Positions 26,968 to 36,830 of a DNA stretch of 64,000 bases are shown here, one piece after another. The notes beneath the pieces are model-generated. The model did no database searches and was not told the DNA's origin. It worked only from the letters and a program-made list of their open reading frames with translations. Every line of letters starts with the position of its first letter. Positions within the stretch are counted from its first letter, which is position 1. The stretch is from SAR324 cluster bacterium JCVI-SC AAA005 (GTDB lineage Bacteria > SAR324 > NAC60-12): positions 1 through 64,000 of the forward strand of contig AGAU01000247.1 in assembly GCA_000224765.2 (NCBI GenBank), written 5' to 3'. Position numbers and translations under genes: made by a program.

Positions 26968-28896
26968 TCAGAAGGTGTTCGTTCCATTCAGTTGATACCT
27001 ATGGTCGGGAAGTTTACCCCATGTAAGCTGATGATGGCACTCTACACAAAGCACCATTTTCTTGCGATTTCTCGCAATCATAACTCGCTTCCACAGTTCT
27101 TTTCCCTTGATATCCCCCAGTTTTCTAACGTGGTGGACTTCAAAGTATCCGTCTGTTTTACCGCAGTATTCACATACTTCAGCGTTAAGCCTTTCGATAA
27201 TTTCAGAGCGAGAGGAATGTTGCATGGGATTATAAATCACATCTACAGTTTTCCTTTTGGTTTGTCCTGATCGATCTACATCTTTCAGTTTAAACCATTC
27301 TTTCCTATATTTACCGTCTATCACCGTCAGATGCTTGTCCTTGCCATCTGAGTAATGTCGATAGATTTTGGCTACGCTAGACTTGTGCTTGTGTGCCAGA
27401 GTCTTCAAAAGACTTGTCTGAGCAACGTAATAAAGGAGTCCCAATCCTCTGTAGAAGTTTCCAGCAAGTTTGTAGTATTCTGCAAACCCTCTGACTTCAT
27501 TATTATATTGGGTAAGGATTTCATAGTCACTGTTATTCAGAAGCTCTTTGCGATGTAGAGCGTCCCAGTTACTACCGTTGTTGAGGTTTCCGTATCGCTT
27601 GCGCTTTACGAAATCCCTCACTTTTGCTACTGGTATTAACAGGCATATACCTGTTCCTAACCAGCGCCTCCTTAATGTCTTTCTTCCGAATCTCATCTCG
27701 TTTGCAGCCCTGTTAGCAGTTGCCTTCATGGGATGTGTACCGAGATGATAGCCCAGAAAGAGCACTCCTTTCTTATGGTGTTCAATCTTGGTTTTCTCTT
27801 CTGAACACTCCAGACGAAGTGTATCTCTTAGAAATTCCTTGATTTCTTCCATAATAGCCACAGCTTCTGCTTTGTTTCCTATGTATCCCAGCAAGAAGTC
27901 ATCGGCATACCTTGTATACTGCAACCTACGGTAGTCAGGATCTAATTGATCACTCTCCGTAGTATTCAGTTGTTCATCGGTTAATCTTTCTAGTTCTTTA
28001 AATAGACTTTCCTTAGACCATCCTGCGTATTTGAGGGTTTTGGTTTTTCCCCTCCCTGTCTCTGGCACTACTTCGAGATTTTCATCTTCTAGTAGTTTCA
28101 GTTTTTGACGTAGTCTGACCTTGGCGTTGTCTATCTTCCGATATTCCGTAGTTCTCTTTCTCTTCTTACCCTTATGGGTTCGCTGACAAAGGTCTGTTAC
28201 GAATATATCAAGTTCATGCAGGTATATGTTAGCGAGGATTGGACTGATAACTCCGCCTTGTGGTGTACCACTATAGGTTTTGTTAAACTTCCAATCTTCC
28301 ATATATCCTGCCTTGAGCATCCATCCGATGAGGGCAATGAATCTTTCATCGTTGATTTTCTCTTTCAGCAGTTTCACCAAAATTTGATGATCGATGTTGT
28401 CGAAGTAACCTTTGATGTCAAACTCAATGAACCACTTGGTTCCCATATAAGCGTCTTGAATGGTTGACAATGCGTCATGACATCCAATTCCTTTTCTGAA
28501 ACCAAATGAGAACTTAGAAAATACTGGTTCATAGATGGCTTCCAGAATAATTCTGCAGGCTTCCTGAACAAGTTTATCCGTGAATGTAGGTATACCCAGT
28601 GGTCTTTTCTTACCATTGCTCTTTGGTATGTATACCCTGCGTGTTGGCTTGGGACGATAAGTGCCATTTCGTAGTTGGTTCATAATCTCATGACTACGTT
28701 CCACACTATGTCCATCGGCAGTTACCTCATCCACTCCCTTGGTGGTTGCACCATAATTGGAAGAGATGTTGGCATAAGCCAGTTCCCAGATCTCTGGTTT
28801 GTTTACCAGTAACTTATGCAAGTCCCTGACTCGCTCACCATTGATCGAACACTTACTTATACCCTCTAATCTCTTCACAAGGTTTTGGTTAGACAT
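26968..28896 (-). CDS. ltrA: Group II intron reverse transcriptase/maturase with HNH endonuclease
   Basis: This 642-residue multifunctional protein is intact. RT domains span about 50-390, with RRVYIPKSNGKKRPLGIPT (RT1), FIEFDIKGYFDNI (RT3), GTPQGGVISPILANI (RT4) and the catalytic YADD at 330-333. Maturase domain X follows, and then a C-terminal DNA-binding/HNH region with CEYCG, FEVHHVRKL and LCVECHHQLTWG (about 570-640). Such proteins assist intron splicing and drive retrohoming. The complete HNH places it with mobile chloroplast-like introns. All RT motifs are uninterrupted, so the element may still be active. Confidence 0.95.
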   Translation of the reverse strand: MSNQNLVKRLEGISKCSINGERVRDLHKLLVNKPEIWELAYANISSNYGATTKGVDEVTADGHSVERSHEIMNQLRNGTYRPKPTRRVYIPKSNGKKRPLGIPTFTDKLVQEACRIILEAIYEPVFSKFSFGFRKGIGCHDALSTIQDAYMGTKWFIEFDIKGYFDNIDHQILVKLLKEKINDERFIALIGWMLKAGYMEDWKFNKTYSGTPQGGVISPILANIYLHELDIFVTDLCQRTHKGKKRKRTTEYRKIDNAKVRLRQKLKLLEDENLEVVPETGRGKTKTLKYAGWSKESLFKELERLTDEQLNTTESDQLDPDYRRLQYTRYADDFLLGYIGNKAEAVAIMEEIKEFLRDTLRLECSEEKTKIEHHKKGVLFLGYHLGTHPMKATANRAANEMRFGRKTLRRRWLGTGICLLIPVAKVRDFVKRKRYGNLNNGSNWDALHRKELLNNSDYEILTQYNNEVRGFAEYYKLAGNFYRGLGLLYYVAQTSLLKTLAHKHKSSVAKIYRHYSDGKDKHLTVIDGKYRKEWFKLKDVDRSGQTKRKTVDVIYNPMQHSSRSEIIERLNAEVCEYCGKTDGYFEVHHVRKLGDIKGKELWKRVMIARNRKKMVLCVECHHQLTWGKLPDHRYQLNGTNTF

Positions 28897-29602
28897 TCGT
28901 CTTCCTTATCTTGATTAGTTGGTATTTGAAATGCTGTCTCACTTCCCCCTTCTCCCACTTGTCATCCTCACGATTGACCGCTTTCGTCCTTGTTACCTTG
29001 GACTTATACGTTGTGGATAGATTGGATTGGTTACCAATTGCTGAACCCATTACGGGTCAACCTTGGGTACTATTGAGACTCCGTGGTCATATTGGTACTT
29101 CACGAACTTAATCGTTTTCTACCAACTTAGACCATCCCATGTTTCAAGTTGAATTCAGATTCGACAGACTTAGGTTCCCTTTCCAGACTATTATCTACTT
29201 ATTACGGTAGTGTCTCTGCTGGTCGATCAGGTGTGGCCCAGAACGTAAAGGCTTCGGAGAGTTTTAGAGTCTCTCCTGCTGCAGCAGAGTCTCAATCGTG
29301 GGGCGCTATCTTCGGAATAGCGTTAAGCTCTTTTGGTTGAGAGGCAATGGGATTCCATCTTAATCTTTGGGTTCAAGTAGTATGACTTTAACCATATCTG
29401 TCTAACTCTGATCTGTGCCTGCACCTGAGCTACCTTGGTGCGTCCAGACCTTTTGGCGTGGATGCTGTGTTCAGCACTTCCTTTCGGAATCTTCGAGGGT
29501 GTTACCACCCGTGCCTAACCACGCTGAGTTTCGAACATCTCGACAGTTCGAGAGTTAGTTCTTAGGCTAACTCGCTGATATTCAACCGTTTACACGGCGC
29601 AC
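28897..29602 (-). ncRNA. Group II intron domains I-III (5' RNA part)
   Basis: Non-coding intron RNA between the 5' splice site and the maturase gene. It holds EBS2 (29346-29351) and EBS1 (29261-29267) complementary to the 5' exon. Short open frames inside it are not genes. Confidence 0.75.
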
Positions 29603-29615
29603 CTAAAACCCCATT
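29603..29615 (-). other. Intron insertion site (IBS1 and IBS2)
   Basis: The 13 bases next to the intron 5' end contain IBS1 (GTTTTAG) and IBS2 (AATGGG) on the minus strand. They pair perfectly with EBS1 and EBS2 inside the intron. No duplicated target is visible on the other side, as expected for precise retrohoming. Confidence 0.75.
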
Positions 29616-29696
29616 AGCATGTCTTGCAAATCTTCCTTTATAGAGCCCATGAATTTGACAAGAACTCTTTCAAGGGCATCTTCCAAATTGGGTTCA

Positions 29697-30440
29697 TTAA
29701 TATTTCTCAACAGTATCAACAACCTCTTGTTGTGAATCCATCACCAGGGACCCGAATTGCACAACCTTTTCGTAAATGGGTCCCACCCTAAAGGATAAGG
29801 AGATTCGCATGTCTCCTGCCGCTAATGATCTTTAAGCTTTCTAATAAATTGATGTGGCCAACTTGGTCGACTTTTAACAGCCGACCTCCAACGAATCTTA
29901 CTTTATAAAAGTACAAGTTTCGGTTCACTACCTTCAGTATCTTTGGTAAGTTCCATAATTCCTGTTAGTCAAATGAAATGACCCATGTTGGTACATATAA
30001 TTTGTTGCTTCACTTGCCCATGAGTCAAGAGTTGTTACAGGCTTTATTTACTGCCAATATCTTTACAGTACTGAACGACCTAAATGAAGCGCCTTTATTC
30101 ATTTTCGAAAGTACTCGTTGAGATTGTCTCTGCCAAGAGTACCTTAAAGTCAGGATCAATCATTTTCTCATAATTTGGCAAATTGAGCCAAATTTGGAAT
30201 TGACTGGTTTGTTTTCTTTGTATTTTTGCAGAAGTGGAAACATTTCCGAGTGCTGAACAACTGTTCCAGCAGCCATCAATTGAATATGGCCTTAATCGTA
30301 CTGACCAGCAGCTCGCATGTTGTCAGGATTATTAATCATTCCTCTTTGAAGAACCGTCACCTTTTCAAAAAAGAGATTTGGATAATATGGAAACTAGGTG
30401 TCTTGCCTCCATGGTACTTGGCCACCTGTCTCCATTGATG
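29697..30440 (-). pseudogene. Pirin-family protein pseudogene (stops and frameshifts)
   Basis: Fragments of a pirin-type bicupin can be read on the minus strand in changing frames. In order they are: KVTVLQRGM and AAGQYD (about 30365-30290, with an in-frame TAA), LMAAGTVVQHSEMFPLL (about 30275-30225), FQIWLNLPNYEKMIDPDFK in a shifted frame (about 30200-30140), DSWASEATN (about 30030), LYFYK (about 29915), then PIYEKVVQFGSLVMDSQQ ending VEKY-stop at 29697. These correspond in order to the conserved HSEMFPL, FQIWLNLP, SWAS, LYFY and GRPI-EPVVQYGPFVMN positions of the family. At least three frameshifts and one stop disrupt it. It lies between an orphan oligopeptide-type ATPase gene and the group II intron. 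Confidence 0.75.
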
Positions 30441-30605
30441 AAATCATTCAATACCTGATTTCCTTTGAGTGAGGCAGTAGGTCATCTTTTACCATTTCAC
30501 TTGGGGTAAAAGTCCAGATGATGAACACAAAATAAAGAAGGGGATTTCTTCTAGACCAAGGAAACAAGATTTTCAATTGTTATCTTAGTTATTTGCCTCT
30601 CTCTT

Positions 30606-31586
30606 CTATATTTTTGGATGCCAGCAACGAACCCGATGTTTGTCGTTATGGTCCCGCCAAGGTGGATCGGTTTTGCATTCTTTGGTCGCTTTGGAACACC
30701 GATCCCTGAATCGACACCCAATCAAGATCGAGCCAAGCTGGGGCAGAGTCCCAGGGATTGGTTCAAAATCGACATCAGCTTTTCCAGGTTGTGGTCGAGC
30801 TTGCTGAAGGGCGATGGTGTAAGGATGTGCAGGGTTCTCCAATTGTTCAACCGGTAGATCTTCAACTACTTCTCCAGCATACATGATAACAACCCGGTCT
30901 GCTAGAAAGCCGACCACATCCAAATCATGTGAAATGAAAAGTAAGGCCATTTTACGTTCTTTTTGAAGATTTTTGATTAGCCTAAGAATCTGTGCTTGTG
31001 TAGTTACGTCCAGAGCGGTTGTTGGCTCATCTGCAATCAATAAATCGGGCTCACAGATAAGGGCCATGGCTATCATCACTCTTTGTCTCATGCCACCGGA
31101 GAATTGATGGGGATACCACTCCAGCTTGTTTTCAACATCCCGAAGCCCTACTTTCGCCATGAGATCAGCAATATTCTCTCTTCGATCTTTATTTCCTAAA
31201 GATGAATGCTCTTTCAGTACTTCGTCAAGTTGCTCGTGAATCGTTAGTACGGGGTTCAACGCAGTCATCGGTTCCTGAAAAATCATCGCCATTTCTTTTC
31301 CTCGCAACTCACGCCATCGCTTGTTACTAGCATTGGAAAGATCTTTGCCTCTCCACAAGAGTTCACCTTGATGGTTAGCTATTATTTTGTTCGAAAGCAA
31401 ACCCATCATTGACAAAGCGGTCATTGATTTCCCACAGCCAGATTCTCCGACTAGACCGATTGTCTCCTGCTCATTGATTGATATATTGACCTTTTTGAGT
31501 ACCTGGACAGGTCCATCCTCAGTCTTTAGACTCAAGTAATAGTCTTTCAATGATAATAATTTGGATTTGTGTTCAGTGTATCGCAT
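30606..31586 (-). CDS. Oligopeptide/dipeptide-type ABC transporter ATPase (OppD/DppD-like), orphan
   Basis: This 326-residue nucleotide-binding protein is complete. It has Walker [10 protein letters not shown]-loop [12 protein letters not shown], signature [12 protein letters not shown], Walker [13 protein letters not shown], and the C-terminal oligopeptide-transporter extension with Cys residues ([15 protein letters not shown]), which in relatives binds a cluster or metal. It would power import of peptides or nickel together with OppB, C, F and A. None of these partners is next to it; a pirin pseudogene follows. It is probably the remnant of a disrupted operon, or works with permeases encoded elsewhere. 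Confidence 0.85.
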   Translation of the reverse strand: MRYTEHKSKLLSLKDYYLSLKTEDGPVQVLKKVNISINEQETIGLVGESGCGKSMTALSMMGLLSNKIIANHQGELLWRGKDLSNASNKRWRELRGKEMAMIFQEPMTALNPVLTIHEQLDEVLKEHSSLGNKDRRENIADLMAKVGLRDVENKLEWYPHQFSGGMRQRVMIAMALICEPDLLIADEPTTALDVTTQAQILRLIKNLQKERKMALLFISHDLDVVGFLADRVVIMYAGEVVEDLPVEQLENPAHPYTIALQQARPQPGKADVDFEPIPGTLPQLGSILIGCRFRDRCSKATKECKTDPPWRDHNDKHRVRCWHPKI

Positions 31587-31654
31587 TGAGAAATATAAAA
31601 GGGTCTAATTCATAATTACTGTGAAGGTACTTGGAAATCCCTTCAGAAATTTAT

Positions 31655-32449
31655 TTAATTTTTTATTTCTTGGAACCGGCCACTTTCTGCATCTTCAAGG
31701 TATTGATGTTGATGCACAACCATTCCCCAATCTGACAAAGTAATAACTGAGTAGATTGGTGGTTCTTTGATCAACTGAAATGGCAAATTATCAGTTGTGA
31801 AAGTAAATTGGTGAACTGTCGAAGGTTGACATGAAAAAGGCATCCCACGCCAAACACCATGCAAGGGCCTGTGAAGATGCCCAAAGAATAAATGTTTAAC
31901 GTTTGAATGAGAATCCAGAATCTCCCCAAATATCTCTCCATCAGTAAGATTGCAGTTGTCCATTTCTTTCATACCCACCTTGAAAGGTGGATGGTGGAGA
32001 AAGACATAAATAGGATTCTTTAAATGTTTCTTTAATTCGTTACGCAACCAGTCTTGCCTTTTTTCACAATAACTTCCTGCAACTTGACCTTCCTGCAAAG
32101 TATCTAAAAAGAGATAGACATCCCCATCTGATTGTATTTTGGATTGAATAAAACCATGTGGATCTGTTGCTGTTTCCGGAAAAACACCTTTGAATGTTTC
32201 TCTTTGGTCATGATTTCCTAGCAAAAGTTGATATCTTATTTCATATTTTTCAAGTAGTGCCCTAAGTAATTGATAAGAGTGCACATCACCTTCATTGCAA
32301 AGATCACCTGTGATTACTAGTAGATCTAAATCAGAATGTCTTAGCTTGATATTAGCCAAAGCCTGCTCAAGACGATAGCCAGGGTCTATCTCATGGATTT
32401 TCTGCCCTTCAGGAACGAGGTGAAGATCAGTTAATTGTATGATTTTCAT
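31655..32449 (-). CDS. CpdA-like calcineurin-family phosphodiesterase
   Basis: The 264-residue class III phosphodiesterase-like enzyme shows the metal ligands in TDLHL (Asp7, His9), ITGDLCNEGD, LGNHDQ, FLHHPPF and FGHLHRP. This set and the length match CpdA (3',5'-cAMP phosphodiesterase) and GpdQ (glycerophosphodiesterase). Substrate cannot be decided from sequence. It is divergent from the first Liv operon (210 bp apart). Confidence 0.8.
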   Translation of the reverse strand: MKIIQLTDLHLVPEGQKIHEIDPGYRLEQALANIKLRHSDLDLLVITGDLCNEGDVHSYQLLRALLEKYEIRYQLLLGNHDQRETFKGVFPETATDPHGFIQSKIQSDGDVYLFLDTLQEGQVAGSYCEKRQDWLRNELKKHLKNPIYVFLHHPPFKVGMKEMDNCNLTDGEIFGEILDSHSNVKHLFFGHLHRPLHGVWRGMPFSCQPSTVHQFTFTTDNLPFQLIKEPPIYSVITLSDWGMVVHQHQYLEDAESGRFQEIKN

Positions 32450-32659
32450 AGCTCCTCTTTGTGCGATTCATTGGGTAATATCCATTGAAAATAACTAGAT
32501 TGTTTATGATCGATCCATTGAAAAATAAAACCTTTAAAGGGAATTTTGTCAATTCAGGTGCGCTTGACTTTCTTACGAAGCTAAACAAGCATCTGTCTTT
32601 AATTTGGAAATTATTGTCTCACATATTTTTTGGATACGAACACTCTAGCATACGAATTC

Positions 32660-33574
32660 ATGGAATATTTTATCCAGCAACTCATCAATGGAGTAACGCT
32701 TGGCTCGATTTACGGGTTGATCGCAATAGGATATACAATGGTATATGGTATCATTGGGATGATAAATTTTGCTCATGGTGATATCTTCATGATCAGCGCC
32801 TTCATTGCCTTGATCGGATTGCTTATCCTTTTTGGTGCTGGGATTAGCTGGCTACCCTTCTTGTTGTTGGCTGTTTTGATTCTATCTATGTTCCTGACGG
32901 CAGCCTGGGGTTGGGTGGTTGAGAGAATTGCTTACCGTCCACTTAGAGGCTCTTTCCGGTTGGCACCTTTGATTTCTGCGATTGGTATGTCGCTCTTCCT
33001 GCAAAACTTCGTTCAAATTGCCCAGGGTGCTCGAATCAAACCTTTACCTCCAGTAGTTAGCGGAGGATTTATTTTAATGGATAGCGGTGATTTTACTGTA
33101 AATCTTAGTTATTTACAGATTGTTATTGTTGTTCTGACTTTGGTTTTGATGACAGGGTTTTCTTTGCTCATTTCCAAAACAGCTTTGGGTCGCCAACAGA
33201 GGGCTTGTGAACAGGATAGGACGATGGCAGCTCTTGTTGGAATAAATGTGGATCGTACAATTTCCCTGACATTTGTAATCGGAGCTGCTCTTGCTTCGGT
33301 GGCAGGTTTGATGTTCCTGCTGTACTATGGAGTTATCGACTTTTTCATTGGTTTCCTAGCTGGAATCAAGGCGTTCACTGCTGCTGTTCTAGGTGGAATT
33401 GGTTCTTTGCCAGGAGCAATGCTGGGAGGTTTACTGATAGGACTGATTGAAACTTTCTGGTCCGCTTACTTTACAATCGAATACAAGGATGTTGCTGCCT
33501 TCTCCATATTGGTGTTGGTATTGATATTCAGACCCACTGGATTGCTTGGTCAGCCTGAAATTGAAAAAGTCTAA
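32660..33574 (+). CDS. livH: Branched-chain amino acid-type ABC permease LivH (cassette 1)
   Basis: This is a polytopic permease of about 304 residues with the LivH signature at the N-terminus ([20 protein letters not shown] and [11 protein letters not shown]) and the C-terminal [19 protein letters not shown] cytoplasmic coupling region. With LivM it forms the membrane channel for Leu/Ile/Val or related polar amino acids. A TTG at 32630 would add 10 residues; the ATG at 32660 fits the family start. Its stop overlaps the livM start (TAATG). First gene of a six-gene operon H-M-G-F-small membrane protein-binding protein. Confidence 0.92.
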   Translation: MEYFIQQLINGVTLGSIYGLIAIGYTMVYGIIGMINFAHGDIFMISAFIALIGLLILFGAGISWLPFLLLAVLILSMFLTAAWGWVVERIAYRPLRGSFRLAPLISAIGMSLFLQNFVQIAQGARIKPLPPVVSGGFILMDSGDFTVNLSYLQIVIVVLTLVLMTGFSLLISKTALGRQQRACEQDRTMAALVGINVDRTISLTFVIGAALASVAGLMFLLYYGVIDFFIGFLAGIKAFTAAVLGGIGSLPGAMLGGLLIGLIETFWSAYFTIEYKDVAAFSILVLVLIFRPTGLLGQPEIEKV

Positions 33575-34848
33575 TGTCAGTTCTGAAACCGAAAAACCTC
33601 AATGCTATCCTGAAAGATAGCTTCATCATTGGGCTGATTACTTTGGTTTTGGCAGTCCCGATTGTCGGCCTTCCAACCATCAATGCTACTGAAGGATTAA
33701 AGATTGAACCTCGATGGTCAGTAGTTATTTTGATGGTCCTGGGTGTTTTTCTTGGACGTCTTTTGTTGAATTTATGGTGGCATCGTGAGCCAACATTATC
33801 TAGTTCGATTATTATCCAAAATATACCGCTTCTTCAATCACTCCAGCAGCTACTAAAATTCATCCTACCCATTGGGCTCATCTTCGCGTTGATTTTGCCA
33901 ACAATGCCTTTTGCCTCACGTTACGTCATGGATGTGGCAATTCTGGTCATCACTTACATTATGTTGGGTTGGGGACTTAACATTGTCGTGGGGCTAGCTG
34001 GTTTGTTGGACTTGGGTTACGTTGCATTTTACGCAATTGGTGCCTACTCATATGCTCTTTTGGCTAACTACTTCGACTGGTCCTTTTGGATCTGCTTGCC
34101 AATGGCAGGTGTGTTTGCCGGAATTTCAGGAATATTACTTGGATTCCCTGTCTTGCGCTTGCGTGGGGATTACTTGGCAATCGTGACACTTGGTTTTGGA
34201 GAAATCATACGAGTTATCTTATTGAATTGGTACGAATTTACGGGTGGTCCAGATGGAATATCGGGCATACCTCGCCCCAGTTTTTTTGGATTAGAGTTCA
34301 AGCGAAATTCCGAAGGAACTTTCTCAGGTTTTTTTGGGCTGGATTACAGCTCGATGCACCGAATTATTTTTCTTTATTATTTGATTCTTGCTTTAGCTCT
34401 ATTGACAAACTTTGTCACATTGAGGTTGCGGAAACTTCCAGTCGGCCGAGCTTGGGAAGCATTGAGAGAAGATGAGATCGCCTGCCGTTCTTTGGGAATC
34501 AACCCAACAAACACAAAGTTGACGGCTTTTGCAATTGGAGCAACATTCGGAGGACTCGCAGGATCTTTTTTTGCCACAAGACAAGGCTTTATCAGCCCTG
34601 AAAGCTTCACATTCATTGAATCAGCTGTCATCTTAGCGATCGTAGTTTTGGGAGGGATGGGAAGTCAGATTGGAGTTGTACTGGCTTCAGTAGTATTGAT
34701 TGGAGGAACGGAATTATTCAGAGAGTTGGAAGAGTACAGAATGTTGGCTTTCGGAGCCCTAATGGTAGGAATCATGGTTTGGAAGCCAAGGGGTTTGCTA
34801 GCAAATCGTGAACCGACAATCCGAATTAAAGTTGAAGGCAGTTCATGA
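33574..34848 (+). CDS. livM: Branched-chain amino acid-type ABC permease LivM (cassette 1)
   Basis: The 424-residue polytopic permease carries the LivM core: [63 protein letters not shown] (the EAA-like coupling loop) and a C-terminal [16 protein letters not shown]. An N-terminal extension of about 100 residues with extra hydrophobic segments precedes the core, as in E. coli LivM. It overlaps livH upstream and livG downstream by a few bases. Confidence 0.92.
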   Translation: MSVLKPKNLNAILKDSFIIGLITLVLAVPIVGLPTINATEGLKIEPRWSVVILMVLGVFLGRLLLNLWWHREPTLSSSIIIQNIPLLQSLQQLLKFILPIGLIFALILPTMPFASRYVMDVAILVITYIMLGWGLNIVVGLAGLLDLGYVAFYAIGAYSYALLANYFDWSFWICLPMAGVFAGISGILLGFPVLRLRGDYLAIVTLGFGEIIRVILLNWYEFTGGPDGISGIPRPSFFGLEFKRNSEGTFSGFFGLDYSSMHRIIFLYYLILALALLTNFVTLRLRKLPVGRAWEALREDEIACRSLGINPTNTKLTAFAIGATFGGLAGSFFATRQGFISPESFTFIESAVILAIVVLGGMGSQIGVVLASVVLIGGTELFRELEEYRMLAFGALMVGIMVWKPRGLLANREPTIRIKVEGSS

Positions 34849-35693
34849 GTGATCTTCTAGCAGTGAATCACCTTACCATGCGTTTTGGGGGACTAACAGC
34901 AATTGATGATGTTTCATTTGCCGCAAAAAATAAGGAAATCACTGCGATAATTGGCCCCAATGGCGCTGGAAAAACAACAGTCTTCAATTGTCTAACCGGG
35001 TTTTACAAGCCAACGGTAGGGGAGTTATTGCTCCAAGGAGATTCCCTTACATACCGTTTAGAGAGACTGGAAGACTTTGTAGTTGCCCAAAAAGCAAGGG
35101 TGGCAAGAACATTTCAGAACATCCGGCTTTTTCCAGCCATGTCAGTCTTGGAAAATCTCCTCGTTGCTCAACATAATAAGTTAATGCTGGCTTCAGGCTG
35201 GACGATAAAAGGTCTATTTGGATTGAGTTCCTACAAAAAGGAAGAGGCCCAAGCTATTGAATTGGCCAAGTACTGGTTAGATAAAACGAATTTAATGAAG
35301 CGGGCAAATGACAACGCTAGTGATTTGCCATATGGAGACCAACGTCGCCTAGAAATTGCCAGGGGGATGTGCACAGATCCCAGGATGCTCTGCTTGGATG
35401 AACCTGCAGCTGGGATGAATCCAAAGGAATCAGCTGAGTTGAACTCTCTTCTTCAATTCATTCGAGATGAGCACAAGATTGGGGTACTTTTGATTGAGCA
35501 CGATATGAGCGTCGTCATGGAAATCTCTGATCACATCATCGTTTTGGATTATGGCAGAAAAATAGCTGAGGGTTCTCCTAAGCAGGTTCGAAATGATTCT
35601 GCGGTAATCAGGGCCTATTTAGGTGAGGATGAGGACGAAGAGTTACCACCAGAGGTAACCGCAGATCTTCAGAATGATAAAGCCCATGGCTGA
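34845..35693 (+). CDS. livG: Branched-chain amino acid-type ABC ATPase LivG (cassette 1)
   Basis: The 282-residue ATPase has Walker [11 protein letters not shown]-loop [17 protein letters not shown], Walker [14 protein letters not shown] and the H-loop [10 protein letters not shown]. The signature region reads [14 protein letters not shown], which is the usual LivG variant of LSGGQ. A short acidic C-terminal tail ([11 protein letters not shown]) is extra. It overlaps livM by 4 nt. Confidence 0.93.
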   Translation: MSDLLAVNHLTMRFGGLTAIDDVSFAAKNKEITAIIGPNGAGKTTVFNCLTGFYKPTVGELLLQGDSLTYRLERLEDFVVAQKARVARTFQNIRLFPAMSVLENLLVAQHNKLMLASGWTIKGLFGLSSYKKEEAQAIELAKYWLDKTNLMKRANDNASDLPYGDQRRLEIARGMCTDPRMLCLDEPAAGMNPKESAELNSLLQFIRDEHKIGVLLIEHDMSVVMEISDHIIVLDYGRKIAEGSPKQVRNDSAVIRAYLGEDEDEELPPEVTADLQNDKAHG

Positions 35694-36408
35694 GATGCTC
35701 ATCATCACAGGATTAGAGACTTTTTATGGAAAGATCCAAGCTCTACGTGGTGTTGATCTTCATATCAACAAAGGGGAGATTGTCACGCTGATTGGTGCGA
35801 ATGGGGCTGGAAAATCTACGCTCCTGATGAGTATTTGTGGACGGGTAAAGGCGAGATCTGGTGCAATTGTTTTAGAGGGGTTAGACATCACCAAGGCCCA
35901 GACACATGAAATCATACAGATGGGAGTGTCTCAATCACCCGAGGGTAGAAGAATCTTTCCAAGAATGACAGTTATGGAAAACCTTCAACTTGGAGCGACT
36001 ACAAATCAAATGGCCTATTTTGATGAAGATGTAGCAAAGGTCTTTGATTTATTTCCCAGGCTCAATGAACGTAAAAACCAACGTGGAGGTACGCTATCAG
36101 GGGGTGAACAGCAAATGCTTGCTATTGGTAGGGCTTTGATGAGTCGCCCCAAGCTGTTACTGATGGATGAACCTTCCCTGGGGATCGCACCCATTTTGGT
36201 GAGGCAGATCTTTAAAGCGATCGGGCGGATCAGCAAAGAAGAGCATGTGACAATTTTTCTAGTGGAACAAAATGCTTTTCATGCACTCAAGCTAGCGGAT
36301 CGGGGCTATGTCATGGTAAATGGAGCTATTTCAATGACAGGAACAGGATCAGAACTTCTTGCTCGGCCAGAGGTGCGAGCAGCTTATTTAGAAGGAGGAG
36401 CGCACTGA
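35686..36408 (+). CDS. livF: Branched-chain amino acid-type ABC ATPase LivF (cassette 1)
   Basis: The protein has Walker A GANGAGKST, Q-loop SPEGRRIFPRMTVMENL, signature LSGGEQQMLAIGRAL, Walker B LLLMDEPSLGIAP and H-loop FLVEQNAFHAL, all typical of LivF. The chosen ATG at 35686 overlaps the livG stop; ATGs at 35674 and 35695 are also in frame. It forms the second nucleotide-binding subunit of the importer. Confidence 0.93.
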   Translation: MAEMLIITGLETFYGKIQALRGVDLHINKGEIVTLIGANGAGKSTLLMSICGRVKARSGAIVLEGLDITKAQTHEIIQMGVSQSPEGRRIFPRMTVMENLQLGATTNQMAYFDEDVAKVFDLFPRLNERKNQRGGTLSGGEQQMLAIGRALMSRPKLLLMDEPSLGIAPILVRQIFKAIGRISKEEHVTIFLVEQNAFHALKLADRGYVMVNGAISMTGTGSELLARPEVRAAYLEGGAH

Positions 36409-36743
36409 TGGATGCTGGTTGGACTGTTTTCTTTATCTTTACTATCTTGATTGCAGGAGGGGCCGCCTTTCTAATGGGACAAGCAATTGCTATAACCTGG
36501 CGTCCTATTTGGCAGTGTGTTTCCTATGGAATTTTACTCGGATTTGCTGAAAGATTTATGGTGTTTGCTCTATTTGAGGGTGAATTACTTTCTTTCACTG
36601 CTTATATTGTTGATACATTTGTTTTGGTCGCAATTTCTTTAATTTCATTTCGCAAAACCTACGTACAAAAGATGGTGCGACAATATCCATGGCAATTTGA
36701 GAATCAGGGTCCATTTTTTTTGAATACTAAGAGTACCAACTGA
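36408..36743 (+). CDS. Small membrane protein in the Liv operon
   Basis: The 111-residue protein has about three hydrophobic segments (residues 6-28, 38-55 and 64-82), with the signature-like stretch RPIWQCVSYGILLGFAERF. It is encoded in the same operon, its start touching the livF stop. Small proteins of this kind (DUF6867-like, from memory) sit in Liv operons of several proteobacteria; the function is unknown and an accessory role in the transporter is plausible. Confidence 0.7.
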   Translation: MDAGWTVFFIFTILIAGGAAFLMGQAIAITWRPIWQCVSYGILLGFAERFMVFALFEGELLSFTAYIVDTFVLVAISLISFRKTYVQKMVRQYPWQFENQGPFFLNTKSTN

Positions 36744-36830
36744 CGTTACAGGGAATCGGACACCCACAAACGTCGCTTCGCTGCCCAAGCAGCAAAACTG
36801 GCCATTTGGCCTTACTGATGAGGAGATCAA

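Larger units (their letters stand above)
26876..29602 (-). mobile_element. Group II intron with encoded maturase
   Basis: The intron runs on the minus strand. The 5' end at 29602 begins GTGCGCC, matching the GTGYG consensus. The exon just before it (GTTTTAG, 29609-29603; AATGGG, 29615-29610) matches exactly two internal sequences of domain I: CTAAAAC at 29267-29261, mostly in the loop of a GGAGAG/CTCTCC hairpin (EBS1), and CCCATT at 29351-29346 (EBS2), in the correct order. About 700 nt of domain I-III RNA precede the maturase gene. Domain V (26926-26959) and domain VI (about 26880-26925, with TCCA-GCAA-TGGA hairpin) follow it. The 3' end is placed at TAC near 26876, uncertain by a few bases. 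It ends about 60 bp from menA, in the opposite direction. Confidence 0.88.

Noticed and set aside
26872..27270. Plus-strand open frame of 132 codons
   Set aside because: Overlaps the intron maturase and domain V in antisense; no family features.
29149..29340. Plus-strand open frame of 63 codons
   Set aside because: Falls within intron domain I RNA and covers the EBS1 site on the opposite strand.
30226..30438. Plus-strand open frame of 70 codons
   Set aside because: Antisense to the pirin pseudogene; conserved motifs are only on the minus strand.
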